Shown: piece after piece, positions 21,356 to 34,000 of the stretch
How positions within the stretch are numbered: the stretch's first letter is position 1
How the letters are laid out: every line of letters begins with the position of its first letter
NCBI RefSeq assembly: GCF_000485595.1
Contig: NW_014577275.1
Location: 135,891 to 199,890, forward strand
Length of the DNA: 64,000 nt
Direction: 5' to 3'
Source of the DNA: Priapulus caudatus
Taxonomy: Eukaryota > Priapulida > Priapulimorpha > Priapulimorphida > Priapulidae
Made by a program: the position numbers and the translations under genes
The notes under the pieces: generated by a model
What the model was told of the DNA's origin: nothing
Database searches by the model: none
Seen by the model: the letters and a program-made list of their open reading frames with translations, nothing else

Positions 21356-21764
21356 TTAATTTGATTGATGTTAATATTGTTATGGTGATATACACTGTCT
21401 TTTGTATGAATTCAACAAACAATTGAAGTGAACTAGATCACTAGGTCACTAAGTGGAAATAGCATCTAAGCATGTTAAAAAAAAACCAAAAAATTGGCCG
21501 GACTCTCCCCCCACTCACCGCTTTGCGGTTCGGGGCGAAAGCTTCGCATCGCCATTTTGTAACCCCCTCTGTCCAACCTCTGGATACGGCCCTGTATATA
21601 CCCACAGATTGACATAGCTTCCTCTATTATAAAGTTTCGCAGCCACTATAGATTAGAAATAATATACTAGTGTCTCGACTCTCGATATTTATGACAGCAA
21701 CTACAAAATATATATCATTGGCGGTTTTCGCCACACCAACTTGATTTTGCTATTTCTTTAGTAG

Positions 21765-21881
21765 ACTGGTACTCGCTCCCACTTCTCGGCTTAGTTACTC
21801 GATGGGAGCATATGATGGGAGCGATTGTGTAATCGTGTAACCATCGAGTAATCGAGGTAGGACTGGGAGCGAGTACCAGTC
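21765..21881. mobile_element. Small palindromic insertion with 14-bp target duplication
   Basis: 117 bp starting ACTGGTACTCGCTCCCA and ending in its exact complement; an inner stem TTACTCGATGG/CCATCGAGTAA adds to the hairpin. Flanked by the exact direct repeat TATTTCTTTAGTAG at 21751-21764 and 21882-21895. Confidence 0.85.
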
Positions 21882-21895
21882 TATTTCTTTAGTAG

Positions 21896-22343
21896 GCCTA
21901 AAGCGCGTGAGTAATCATTTGCAAGAATCGTAATTTCTTCGTCGCTATACATTTGACTTTATAATTCCTATGTAAATTCTAATATTTTTTATCTTTCCAC
22001 ACAAAGAACAAATACAAAAATAATACACAAGATTCAACCAATGTGTTCTTCCTCGAATCTAGAGCGCCGTATCGGCAAGATGGCGTCGAATGCTCTGCTC
22101 TAAACAAGGGAGTTGCGGTTGTACCAGGCTTTGTTTGTCCTAGAAGAATCTTTATACATTCTAGATGTTAAATTGTTTTACGTCACACAGTAAGATATTA
22201 TTTCCGTGTCACGTTTATATTTAATATATGCTACAGGTTACTCGTTTTAAATACAGTAACCGTTGAATAATGCTTTGCTCCTGACGCGTACCGGTACTGC
22301 GGTAGGGCCCCTACTCACTTTTGCTATAGAGTATAGTGACTTA
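21896..22343. other. Non-coding, nothing recognised
   Basis: AT-rich unique-looking sequence with no exon-like features. Confidence 0.4.
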
Positions 22344-22465
22344 TAGACCGAATAATTCTGTCCCATATAACCTTTTTTATAATATTTTGGTGAGGGTTAT
22401 ATTGGACCCAATATAACCCTCACCAAAATATAAAAAGGTTATATGGGACAGAATTATTCGGTCTA
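22344..22465. repeat. Near-perfect palindrome of about 120 bp
   Basis: TAGACCGAATAATTCTG then TCCCATATAACC on the left is mirrored by its complement ending CGGTCTA; the two arms of about 58 bp meet at TATTGGACCCAATA. AGTGAC occurs just outside both ends. It would extrude as a cruciform or fold as RNA. Confidence 0.9.
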
Positions 22466-22828
22466 AGTGACCTAGTGTCGTGACAACACTAGTGGAGAAT
22501 TTTGTTGTTGACAAGTTGGTCTGTAAGTGTAAGAATTATTATATGAAGAGACAGTGTTCTGCCCGTGGTCTTTATTGTGCTAGACATCGACATTATATAT
22601 ATGCATCTATTATATACCGCGGTAATACCAGGTATACCGGTAATCATTAAATCGGTAGTCCTTATAAAATCCCTAAAATTTTGCAGTGTATTTACACAAC
22701 TTAGAAGCACGAGAAATTGGTAGATTGGCATGTTCCTGTCAGTATTAAGCCTTCATGAACAGTGCACAACTTTTATGTGTGTGGTTGAGCAGTTTGCTGT
22801 AGATATCTTAAATAATGTTACTACTAAC

Positions 22829-23111
22829 GCTGATAGGGTCTATGTCCCCCAGGGTACTGCCGGAACGTACCCTGGGTACGGTATACCGGAACGTACCCTG
22901 GTAACTATCTAGCTGATATGGTTAGGGTTAGTGTTAGGGTTAGGGTTAGAGTTAGGGTTAGGGAGTAGGCGTAGGCGACTCCCTAGACTCGTTAGTGGAG
23001 TAGGCGAGGTACGGTCCGGCATAATAGATAGCACCAGGGTACGTTCCGGTATACCGGACCGTACCCAGGGTACGCTCCGGCAGTACCCCGGGGGACATAG
23101 ACCCTCTCAGC
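22829..23111. mobile_element. TIR element with 9-bp target duplication and TTAGGG array
   Basis: Left end GCTGATAGGGTCTATGTCCC, right end its near complement; TIRs of about 75 bp include GGTACGGTATACCGG palindromes. ACTACTAAC is duplicated exactly at 22820-22828 and 23112-23120. Interior TTAGGG units at about 22921-22966. 283 bp, non-coding. A 9-bp duplication suggests a Mutator-like element. Confidence 0.85.
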
Positions 23112-23624
23112 ACTACTAACAGTCACCGATACTCCACGACCACTGTTCCTGTGGAGATTCTTTCATGATCTCCAATTAATCCTGATTCTCCACTCGCATT
23201 CTTTTGTGTCTTACTAGCATACTAGAAAGATTGTAGTTCTGGCCTCACTCCACTCCAGCAAGGTGGTTTGTTACATGTAGAGATGCTATTTCATTTGCAA
23301 TTGCTTATGAGTGTAAAGAACTAGGTTCTATATGTATAATATGGAATATGCATTTTAATTTAGCAATTTGTTCTTATGTAAATTAAGAGTATTATTGTAG
23401 TGTATAAAAATGATATCATGTTTGGCTTGGACCTAGCCATATACATCAAGAAATGAATAAGCAGAACAGTTACACGTTTAGTCGTAAGTAACAGCTATCT
23501 TGACAGAGATATTAACCATTATGAGCAGGGTTTGAATTGTTCAGTTTTAGGGCAAAGCAACGCAAGCAAGAGCGAGGGCAGCAAAGCAAGTGCAAGCAAG
23601 TTTACGCAGAAGTCTTTATGCCAC
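23112..23624. other. Non-coding, nothing recognised
   Basis: Unique-looking sequence; GCAAGCAAG-type short repeats near 23563-23610. Confidence 0.4.
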
Positions 23625-23674
23625 CTTGGAGTAATCATTCTGACTAATGAACTAGTCAGAATGATTACTCCAAG
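23625..23674. repeat. 50-bp hairpin
   Basis: Arms CTTGGAGTAATCATTCTGAC and its complement surround a loop of about 8-10 bases (TAATGAACTA region). The complementarity is exact. Confidence 0.85.
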
Positions 23675-23868
23675 AGGCCACCAAGGCAAACACGTTCTTC
23701 AAATAAGGATTATTAGGGATACATAATTATTTTTAACAACACTTTGCAGGGGTAGAAATTGACTTTTGAACACGGGCGTCCTACGGACTCCCTACCCTCA
23801 AAAAGAGGGAGTCCGCAGTCTGAGGTTCAAAATTAAAGATCTTAACAATAACACATGTGCTTATTTTT

Positions 23869-24583
23869 AGCTCACCTTGACATCGTCAAGCTGAGCTATT
23901 GCCATGGGTCGTTGTCCGTCGTACGTCCGTCTGTCCGTCAACATTTCGCTACGGTCAACGATAACTCAGGAACCGTTTGGCCCACATCTTTGAAATTGGG
24001 TGTAGTTGTTACTGCTATGGTCCCATATTAAACGTCCTATTTTGAAGCACAGCAGTCGACGTACTTTCGAGCCACGGCAATTTTTTGGCAAAAAGGGGAA
24101 TTGCCATTAGTCAGTTTAGGTTCAACGGATTTTGCTCATTTCTGGTATGTGAATGAATAAGGGCTAGGGGTTTTGATATTTAAAAAAAAATTATGCAAAT
24201 TAGGTAGGGTTTGGCAATTATATAGCATATTATATAGACACAAATAGTCTGTGGTGTCACACTCGTCTGGTTCGTTTTACAAGATTTCATTGACAATATC
24301 TTTAATGCAAAATTGGTATTTCCTCTCCACCCTGCCGATAAAACGTCTATATTAGAGTAAAGTTTTACAAAACATGTCGGAACGCAGCATAACCTATTTC
24401 AAACGCCATCGCTACAAAGCGGGTATAGCGCCATCTACGGTCACAAATTGTGATTCATTTTGGTTTATAAATTATTATTGCGATATACAGATGGCAATCG
24501 TTTCTAAAATGTACGTCGATGGTTGCTCAATTAAAACTGACTTCTTTTTACTCGCTTATTTGTGTCCTTTTTTGTGGTGAGCT
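23869..24583. mobile_element. MITE with AGCTCACC...GGTGAGCT ends
   Basis: 715 bp beginning AGCTCACCTTGACATCG, with GTCCGTCGTACGTCCGTC close to the left end, and ending GGTGAGCT. Similar CCGTCCGTC-bearing sequence occurs at about 30466-30500. The 68-residue frame inside has no support. Confidence 0.55.
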
Positions 24584-25020
24584 ACAGTGTCATTGACACT
24601 TTTATTAAGATTCATGCGGTTGCACGTCTGTCAAATTTTCTTTGGATATTAGCTGAAAAAATACGGTATTTCCACGAGGCCATGCTCTGAAACGAACTAG
24701 GTAGTATGGCAGAATTTTCAGGGAGTCACACGGACTCCTGCATACGTCAAATCAGGGAGTCTGACAGTAAATCTGGAAGTATTTGACTCCGGACTCCCAT
24801 TAATTTCGCACCCTGCTTTATATGTGGTATAAACAGAGATACACATTCAGCATGACGTTTATGTGAAGGGCTCAGTGCAAACCAGATAGGTTGCTGTTGG
24901 TGCCATAGAGAAATTGAGCTCTTTATATGTATGCAATTTAGTTAAATATATTGTAAATTGGTATATGTACTATATTATGTAGATCTACGTGTAAATTTGC
25001 TAATCCGTCCTGTTTTGCAG

Positions 25021-25091
25021 TTCTGAGGTAGCCGGTCTAATGGATGAAGAAAAGGTTGACCACTGTATGCTTAATAAGCCTGTTCTTGGAG
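25021..25091 (+). CDS. ZNF800: ZNF800-like gene, first coding exon
   Basis: Preceded by the acceptor GTCCTGTTTTGCAG. The 19 bases before the ATG at 25040 are untranslated, so a further 5' exon must lie upstream. It encodes MDEEKVDHCMLNKPVLG plus one base, and ends G|GTGACT. The split codon joins to the next exon in phase. Confidence 0.65.
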
Positions 25092-28000
25092 GTGACTGTG
25101 ACAAGAATACTAGCTTTTATATATATTCATCCTATTTCCCTAGTATAACTTTATTGGAAAGATAATTATTCCAGTTTTATATGTAGTCTCATAATGCAGC
25201 ATGCTGCATTCAGCTTGCTTGCATGATGGGTATAGAGAAGTTTGTCATTATATTATTTAACAGATAGTGCCACATTTTGTTTTGCTACCATTTTCTAATT
25301 ACTCTTACATGGTAGGGGCTCAAAACCTAATTCAGATAAAAACTGGACCTAATTGATAATCCAGAAATTAACAAGGCATGAGTGGCATGTGATTCTTAAG
25401 GTTAGTAATAAAAGCATAATGGTATTTGTTTTTATAGGAATTCCAGCACTTCAGCAGATAGTGAATGGTGTTCTGTATGGAACGACAGAGGTCCGCAACC
25501 TACTTTTGTATGAGTGCACTGTCATCTACGAATGCTGTTTGTGCCACAGTCTTTTCCGTGGCCTGCCAAATTTTGTGGCTCACAAACGGCTATACTGCAC
25601 CGAAAGCTACAAAAATTCTTCAGTAAGAACTTATTACAAGTTTGAATGCTATAGACATCCCGGCCCCTCCACTCCGAGGTCGAAGAGACCGCATGCGTGT
25701 TCCCAAAATCTCCGGTAAAGGGGTATTTTTCGCGAGACCAAATCCGGCCCAAGAATTGTAAAAAAGGGGGTGTATTTGACTTTTCACCCGGAGATTTCTT
25801 TAAAAAGGGGGTGTTTTTCCTCTCTCTCTTTCATCTTGAATATCATAGAAAACTTTATCAAATCCCGAGATCAAATTCCTGAAATTAGTGCTAGTTTTGA
25901 AAGCTCATTCAGGATTATTTCATTTTGAAAAGTAAAAATATTGCCCCCTAGTTCCCCTCGATCACTAAACTCTTCACTACGTAGTGTAGACTGGTACCCG
26001 GTCGACAGTTCCACACGCTACACTAACGTTACTACGTCAGTGTAGTGAAGGATATGTACCGGAATGAAAGTGGCGAACGGGTACCAGTCTATACGTAGTG
26101 TGGAGTTCAGTGCCATCTATCGACTCGATAGTACAGACTTCTCGAAATCACGTACTGAGATCTGAGATAGGGGGTACATTGAGCAGTGTTCCGGATTTAG
26201 GGGGTCTCCAAGGCAGGAAATACCCGCAAAAAGCCCGCGAAAGGGGGGTTCAGAAATTTTGGCAGCCCTGAGATAAGGGGGTGCTTTCAAAAAGAGGGAA
26301 CGAGCATATGCGTACCCTAAATAACACTGAGTGGAGGGGCCGGGATAGACATATAGCTAGCTGCATGTGTAGATATCGAAAATGATAGCAGGGGTCAAAA
26401 AGAAAGTACTTTGTATGGCAACACACTCTAATAGTTTTCCTGGTGATATTATGTAGATCCATAATCTAAGACAATGCTGATTAATAGAGATAAAAACAGT
26501 AATGTAGCGAGTAATATGATGTAATTTATCATAAAAGGAGACAATCACAGCCAGAAAATGAAATTTATGTATCGTTTGTCATAAGATTTCAACAAAGCTG
26601 TCAATGTTGTCATGGTATGTTTGATTTATCTGCCTAAGCAAGGCAACCATGTCTTCCTTATGTGTTGTTGCTAGGTCAGTCAAGCTATAGCCCAGTTTGT
26701 ATTAATGGTATATACTGTATACTCTGTATATTTCGTGGTGGTTTAATTTTCGCGAATTTCGCGAACGCGTCCCCGATTGCGAAAATAACAACATGCAAAT
26801 AATTCATACCGAATAATACCGAATAATTCATAATTCACCGACCACGCAATTAACCACTCGCGAAATCATCCGTCAAGTGTGAATTCGCGAAAATATCTAT
26901 GCGAAAAATATGGCGTATACAGTATATAGTAATGTTATTATACAGTACACAATCTATTATCCGAAATTCTGAAAACCCAAAAGCTCCAATAAACGGAATT
27001 TTTTCTGTGGAGGTCGACTGCACACCAAAGCTCGTGTTTGGCTGCACAAGGTTCACTGCAGAAATATTAATGTGGTTGGCATTACTCATACATATTGTAC
27101 TGTACTAGTACAGCACTTGGCCTCTTGAAAACTTGGGTTTTACTATTGGCTAGTTGCAGGATATTCAGTATGTATATCTGTACTACCATTCTGAAATCCG
27201 AAAAATTCCGAATTCAGAAACGTCTGGTCCCAAGGGTTTCAGATAATAGATTGTGTACTGTATTATTATGTAGATCAATGGTTTGTAAGTGATGCATGGC
27301 AAATTGATGAATTTGCAGCATGTCGTTATTAGGTGTTGTTTTTAGAGCATACTATCACCATAGGCAGATGGGTCAATTGGTGTCCATTTTGAATTGTGTT
27401 TAGTCACACGAGTAGGTTTGTAGTCACTATGATTTTCGCTGAATGGCTGTGCTATAAAAGACTGACTGATTGCGAATGAAATGTGTTTGCAAATTGCAGG
27501 CATTGGTAAAAGACAGTTGTGTTTGATTCCTATTTGTGTTTTTATTATTAATTAGTTTAATAAATGTAAATTAGTAAGATGGTTTACTTATATTACACGT
27601 TTGTTCTCTGTATAAATTAGGTGAAGTTTCCTTCGAACACCAGCGAAGATGAGACTATTGTGATCCAGCCAGTTTCTCCTAATCAGACTGTGGAGTGTGA
27701 GGTGGAACCACCTGATACTACTTCAAACTTATCAAAACCAGTGGGTATATTGCTTATAGTGTATAGCTTCTTGCACGATTTTGACTTGTGTCGCACATTT
27801 ATTCACGTGTGCATGATGTGATGATATTTATTATGGAGCAAAGGGGGAGAATATTTTAGGTGTAATGCATATTTTCAGTTAGAGTAGCTTAAAAAATTTA
27901 ATCACACACATATATTTATATATTTGTGGTTCAATATATATATTGGAAATATTTTTAATCTTGTAGAACTTGTTGACAATCATTTGCTTAGAATGCCGGT

Positions 28001-31000
28001 GGCTCCATTAAAGGGTTTATTGCAAGATTTTTGTTCAGAAACTCAATCCAAAAAATTATAGTGAAATATAGTCTCACGTACCTCATGCAGAGCCGATATA
28101 TCACTATAATTACACTAACTTGAAAAACACTAAGATTTTATGCAGTTATATCATAGAAAATAGGATACGAACACATCAAACACAACCCAAAATAACATCG
28201 AGTCGCGGGATTTATTAAATGTGTTAGCTTGCAATTTGTCAGTGAAAACCTGATTGTGCAAGCGAAGTGTAAGTCTATGGACAATAGCTGGCGAGTAGCG
28301 CTACTAACTGGTCCAAGATTACAAGAAAAGGCTCGCTGGTAATAAGTGAGATCGGAAAGTCCCGCCGCCATATTGAGGTCAAATTGCAAGCGGTGTAACA
28401 TTGCCTCGGCGCGCCATTGAGAAGTACGCGAAAAATGTCAACAGTCGTGCGTTTTTACTTTCTGCATTAACACAAACATTGCACAATATCCCAAATTAGC
28501 ACAATCATATTTATAAATGTTTCTATAAACAGAAAGGCACCTCTGAATTGAAGTACGATGTTATTTAAGAGAAATATAGATGAAAAAACCTAGACGTTCT
28601 GACGGAGCCGTGTATCTTTGTATTAGACTAGTCTGCGCTCGACAGTTCCACCCCGTCAGTGTAACGCGAGTGGAACTGTCGAGCGTAGACCAGTCTATCT
28701 TTGTATACATGTATGTTAGGTAAGCACAGTAACAGTCTGAGTGTCCCTGTTGAGGTGTGTTTGCATCTAAACAAAACCATGGCAACACAGCTAAAATCAG
28801 CTGCTAGTTCGCCGTGAGCACACATTTATTTTTAGCACGATGGCAACACAATACACACTGCATACAATTTGATGCCTAATATCCCCAACAGCCCCCAGCG
28901 TCCCGTAGTAACAAATCTGGTGCTGCCGCCGTGAGAAACTTTGCTTCATATCATGCAAATCGTGGGGAATAATGTGTGAAACTGTGTCGTATTCAAAGAA
29001 CTTTTTTGAAGAACACAGGGAGAATCAGAGAACAAAACAACGTAAAGTTTGTATATTTATTCACATATTGATAGAATAAATTCAAGTTGAAAACTACACA
29101 AAACGCTGTAAAACAGTGTCATACTCTTCTCTATTATGAACTCTTGATAGAGATGTAAATTGCTAGGGGAATACGAGCGGCAATAAAGTAATTAAAAAGT
29201 ACACCTGTGACCTGGCCATTAATAACAATGTCAAGTCCTTCGGGCAATGACATCATTTATGTCATTCCTCTTCTTATTAACATTCTTAATAGAGGGGACA
29301 GCAGTAAATAGTCATTAGCAACTATAAGAAGAGTAATAAACCAGGGAGATGGCACCGGACCAGATCCTGAAGGGTCAACCGATCAATACGCTCTTGCATG
29401 GTATTGGGCTTGCGATTGGGCAAGAGCAGGGTGTGCCGATGCACACAGGTCGAAGGGGAAACGTCTCCTATATAAGGGGGCTATGATCAAGAGAGATGAG
29501 GAGGAAAAAGGGAGAGAGATAGGAGAAGGGAGAGTACGCTCTCAGTGGCCACAGCGGGTTGCCGTTCATGTCTGTCGTAACATATATAGGATATACTTGT
29601 ACCTAAATCTGTATTATATACTCTATGTCTTCGATCATCACTGCATGATGTGCACCACACACATCGTACAGTACCAACACTACATAATAAAGAGAAAGAA
29701 CCTCCCTACAGTTGTACGGTGTTGGGATGACACCAGAAATCCTTGATTTTGTAATTTATGATGTTTATTATCAAAATTGAATGTCTGATAACAGAAGTAT
29801 CTAGGGATATCTTATTTTGTATGCATTAACTATCATATAACTCTTAAATTCTAGAGTATTGTTTCTTTTTGAATATTTATTTAGACATAAACGTGCACTT
29901 AATCTTACTGATGCAACCCGAACCTGGTTGGAACATGTCTGCTGCTTGATATCTAAGGATAGATCTTGGTGTGGGAGTGCAAACCTATTTCCAGCGAGTT
30001 AGTCGATCCCATTTTCCAGTGTTTTCTTTGGATAAAATCCTGAGCAAATTGGCAGGGTTGAAGTGCCAAAGGTGCTGACGTGAGCTCAGCAGGTACCAAG
30101 CAATGCTAGGGCAGTTGCCACACGCCTGTAATATTTGCTTTGATGCGTGGCAGCATTGATCTGGGTATGCGATTTGGGAACCCAAGAATTTGCAGCGAGG
30201 TGACAATTTCAACACATAGTGAACATATTGGATGGAAAAAATCATAAAAGCGGCCTGCATTGCTTATCATACACCAGGAAACCACTGTCTGTTTCTATTG
30301 GTATATTATTATTATATGTGTGAACTGAAATGAACAGTGGATGAGTGGTTGAATTGGGGGGGGGGGCTGTCTAGAGTTTCAACTTTGTACTTCCGTGAGC
30401 GACTGGTTTCAATTTTTCATTGGTTCATCTGACGTAGTCAGATGCAGCTTGTAGAATCGCATGATCGTGCGTGCGTCCGTCCGTGTGTCCGTCCGTCAAC
30501 AGTTGGGCACAAATCTTAATTGCTCGACGTACGGTCACGATATTTGGGACGTCGGAGGGGATTGTGAAAAGGACTCGGGATGACAAATTTGGGGGTCAAG
30601 GGTCAAAGGTCAAGATGTGTCAACAGAGGGGGAATATTTCCCATTTAACTTAAGGTATAGGAGGAAATACGCAATTGCGGCACAAATCTGAACGGCTCGA
30701 CCTATGCTCTTAATATTCGGTGTATAGTGTGATGGGAAGGATACCCATCACCAGTGCGAAATTGGAGGTCACAGGCTCAAAGGGCAGTGGGGGAAAGGTC
30801 AGATATCAGACATTTTCTGAGGACATGGCCTAATGGACAGAGTGAAAAACTTGTTTGTTTCAGCGCTGACTTACCATTTTTATCACTTTATTGAAAGGAC
30901 CATGAAATGTGCTTTCCACTGCAAGCCTGTAAATAAGCGGCCGGTCACGGACAATGTCCGGTAGCAAATTAATAAATGACCGACACCATTTATTTCCTAG

Positions 31001-34000
31001 CTGTCATTTTGACCGGCACCACGAGACTAGTCTTTTCGTACAATCTTTATATATAGTAAAAGAACAAAACGCCAGTCTCGCAACCGAATGGCTATAAAAT
31101 ATTTAAATTAGACTAGTAACTGGTCGACTAGTCAATCCGCTCAGTTTGTAAACAAGTGAACAATTTTTATCCTGTGTTGAAGTTTTGTGGTTTTGAAACA
31201 ATTTAGCTAATAAAAAGTAAATTGGAATTATTTGTAAAATGTTGCTTTTTATGGTATCTTATTCTTACTAATTTTATCTATGACAGGCACCAAATTTAAG
31301 ATGACAGACACCAACTTGCTGGTGCCTGACAAAATGACAGGCACCAAAAAAAAATTATTTACAGGCTTGCACTGACGTGTGAAGAGTAAGTGTCTGATAA
31401 CCTTAAATTGACCCTCAAGAGGAGGGTTAAACATGGATTCCTGAACTGCCTCAATGACGTCACAGTGTTGTCATATTCATGGCACATCCATAATCTAGAA
31501 ATCCAATAAGCCTGGATAGCCGAACGCGTAGAGGCGCGTAAGAATCGCGATCCGATTCGATTTCGGTGGATCGTTACAGCCCTAGTCACAATGCACCATA
31601 AAACAGGAGTTTCAGGCACGCGATTTGTATCAACCAATGGGATTTGGGAGGTATGCAGAATGCAGAAGGTTGCTGAAATGATTTGTACACAACTGCGTAT
31701 CTGCATATCTGCGCCTAACAAAGGTGTCACTACGCACGACTTAAATGTTACATTTATTACCGTAGCAACAGACCTCAGATGAGCCCAGACGCTCTGTAGC
31801 TCTTGTTTAGAGAGAAATATACTTTATCAAATAAAAATTTAACTAAATAACACCTGAAATCATAATTTCCAAATGAGCATTGGATCTGGATGACAGAATA
31901 TATTATGGTCTTGACTTATTATTGTTCTGTATTTTTAGAAATTTATAAAAGCTCCATGTTGATTATTATAGAATCTATTGAATTTGATTTTAGTTGTGAT
32001 GTCTTTCAACATATATATGCTTTTGCAAAACAGTAATTGAGTAGGATTAAGTCCTAGGGTTAAGTCCGTTTATCTACATATTTTTAAACATATGGTAAGG
32101 GAAGTGTGGGGATTTGGAAAATCCTCTACCCCACTCAAGGTACACGTCCAGTTTTACATAATTAATGATATGGCAATCTTTTTTACAATACCACAAGAAA
32201 CTATCAAAATCCCATTGAAATGAATGGAAAGTATCCTAACAGACATTCCTGTACTATATCAAGTAGACATGTTCCAAAATATTATATATCAATAGATATA
32301 TTCAATAGATGTAAGCATTTACCCATAATATCAGGAGTGTATCAATAGGAGTGAGACAGACTAAAACTGGCAAAATTCAACATTTAGTAGCCTTAGTCTA
32401 CCTATGATTTATTGTGTTTACCTCGATAAACTTGAGCTCAAGTCTTGCCCTTACATCATTAAACTTTTTGTAGTTTATCCGTGTCTAATCGTTGGTCTCA
32501 CAAAAATGACAAATCGGGAGAATCGGTCCCAAACGTACAATGTGGTTTTAGAAAGTTATACCGTGAAGTCAACAACGTTGAACGGCGAAACATAAGGGCA
32601 AATGCTTTGAAAGCCCCTCTATCGCTTAGAAAATGCAAACATAGCAAACAACTAGCGAGGTTTTGCTAGGAATTTCGCAAAGTTAAACACGACTTGGTGT
32701 TATTGATACTATTTACATTAGAAATAAAAAATTTCACATGTTTAGTATTTTTATCCGCATTTTATTTTTTCTTAACAATATTGTTCATAACATGTAATTA
32801 CTGTCATTCGACATGGCCTATAATAACAACAAGGCGTGTTTAACTTTCGAAATCCCTAGCAAACGCTCGCTAGTTGTTTGCTATGTTTGCATTGCTAAGC
32901 GATAGAGGGCTTTCAAAAGCATTACCCTTATGTTTCGGTTCACAGTTGTTGACTTCACGGTATAACTTTCTAAAACCACATTGTACGTTTGGACCGATAT
33001 CTCCCGATTTGTCATTTTTGTGAGACCAACGATTAGACACGGATAAAGCTTAATGATTAAGGCAAGACTTGAGCTCAAGTTTATCGAGGTAAACACAATA
33101 AATCATAGGTAGACTAAGGCTACTAAATGTTGAATTTTGCCGGTTTTAGTCTGTCTCACTCCTATTGATACACTCCTGATAATATCCCAAGTATTTGCAT
33201 GACAATGTAAAAAGATGGGTTGATATAGCTTAAAATAAAACTGGTAGGATAACTCATGCGTTATACCAATTATTTGGAAACTATTGAAATTGACATTGTG
33301 TTATGATATGAACATTGTATGTATAACATTATACACAAGCAACAGTAAATATTTTATAATCAACATAATATCATTTTACTCCATTTATATCGAGAATAGG
33401 GTTTCCAAGATGCTTATCTATGTCTGTCTGGCTGATCGAGTTTATCCTTTCCAAGCACCATTAGAAACTCGGGTCTCTCATCAAAAATCCTGTGTCCACT
33501 GTCTGATTCTGTACTGTTCTGATTTTTTTAGGGCACCTCAGATGCAGTGCAGTTTTATGATAGCATACTAGATGTGCAGGCTGAGAGGTGGGATCAAAAG
33601 AAAATTACCACAGTTAAATTACAGTCCATCAAGAACAATCCAAATGCTGTTTACCAGACAGTAGTAAATGGAGACAAGGAAGAACAGAATGTAGAACCGT
33701 GGAAATCACCTGAAGAGACAGTTAGTATTGTAATTACTGATGATATGTATGGAAAGATATGCCAAACATACCTTTTAACTGATACAGGTTATAAAATCAA
33801 GTTTATGTTGTTAATTGCATTTGTGCATGCATGCATACACATGAATGTGAGTAAAAATAACAATTTGGTAGTTATAAACAAAATTTTCGAAACATTATTA
33901 CTTTGCTAACTTGGTCATTAAATTGTGGATTATAAAGTTGGCATAGTACAAAGAGCATTATTTAATCTATTACATTATCTTTGGCTATTATCTTGCTTAG

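Larger units (their letters stand above)
18633..21594. mobile_element. Possible large element with CAGGGCCGTATCC ends
   Basis: CAGGGCCGTATCCGGGGG at 18633 and its complement CTGGATACGGCCCTG ending 21594 are inverted, and both are followed inward by a GTAACCCCC motif. Such ends recall hAT-type elements, but the flanks (TATAATAT, TATATACC) are not a clean 8-bp duplication and no transposase is seen. Two separate small elements are possible. Confidence 0.35.

Noticed and set aside
29985-30260. 91-codon minus-strand frame in the intron
   Set aside because: No family resemblance; splice signals not evident. A dispersed repeat is more likely.
32404-33096. Conserved peptide pair on opposite strands
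   Set aside because: The similarity is explained by the inverted arms of the foldback element.
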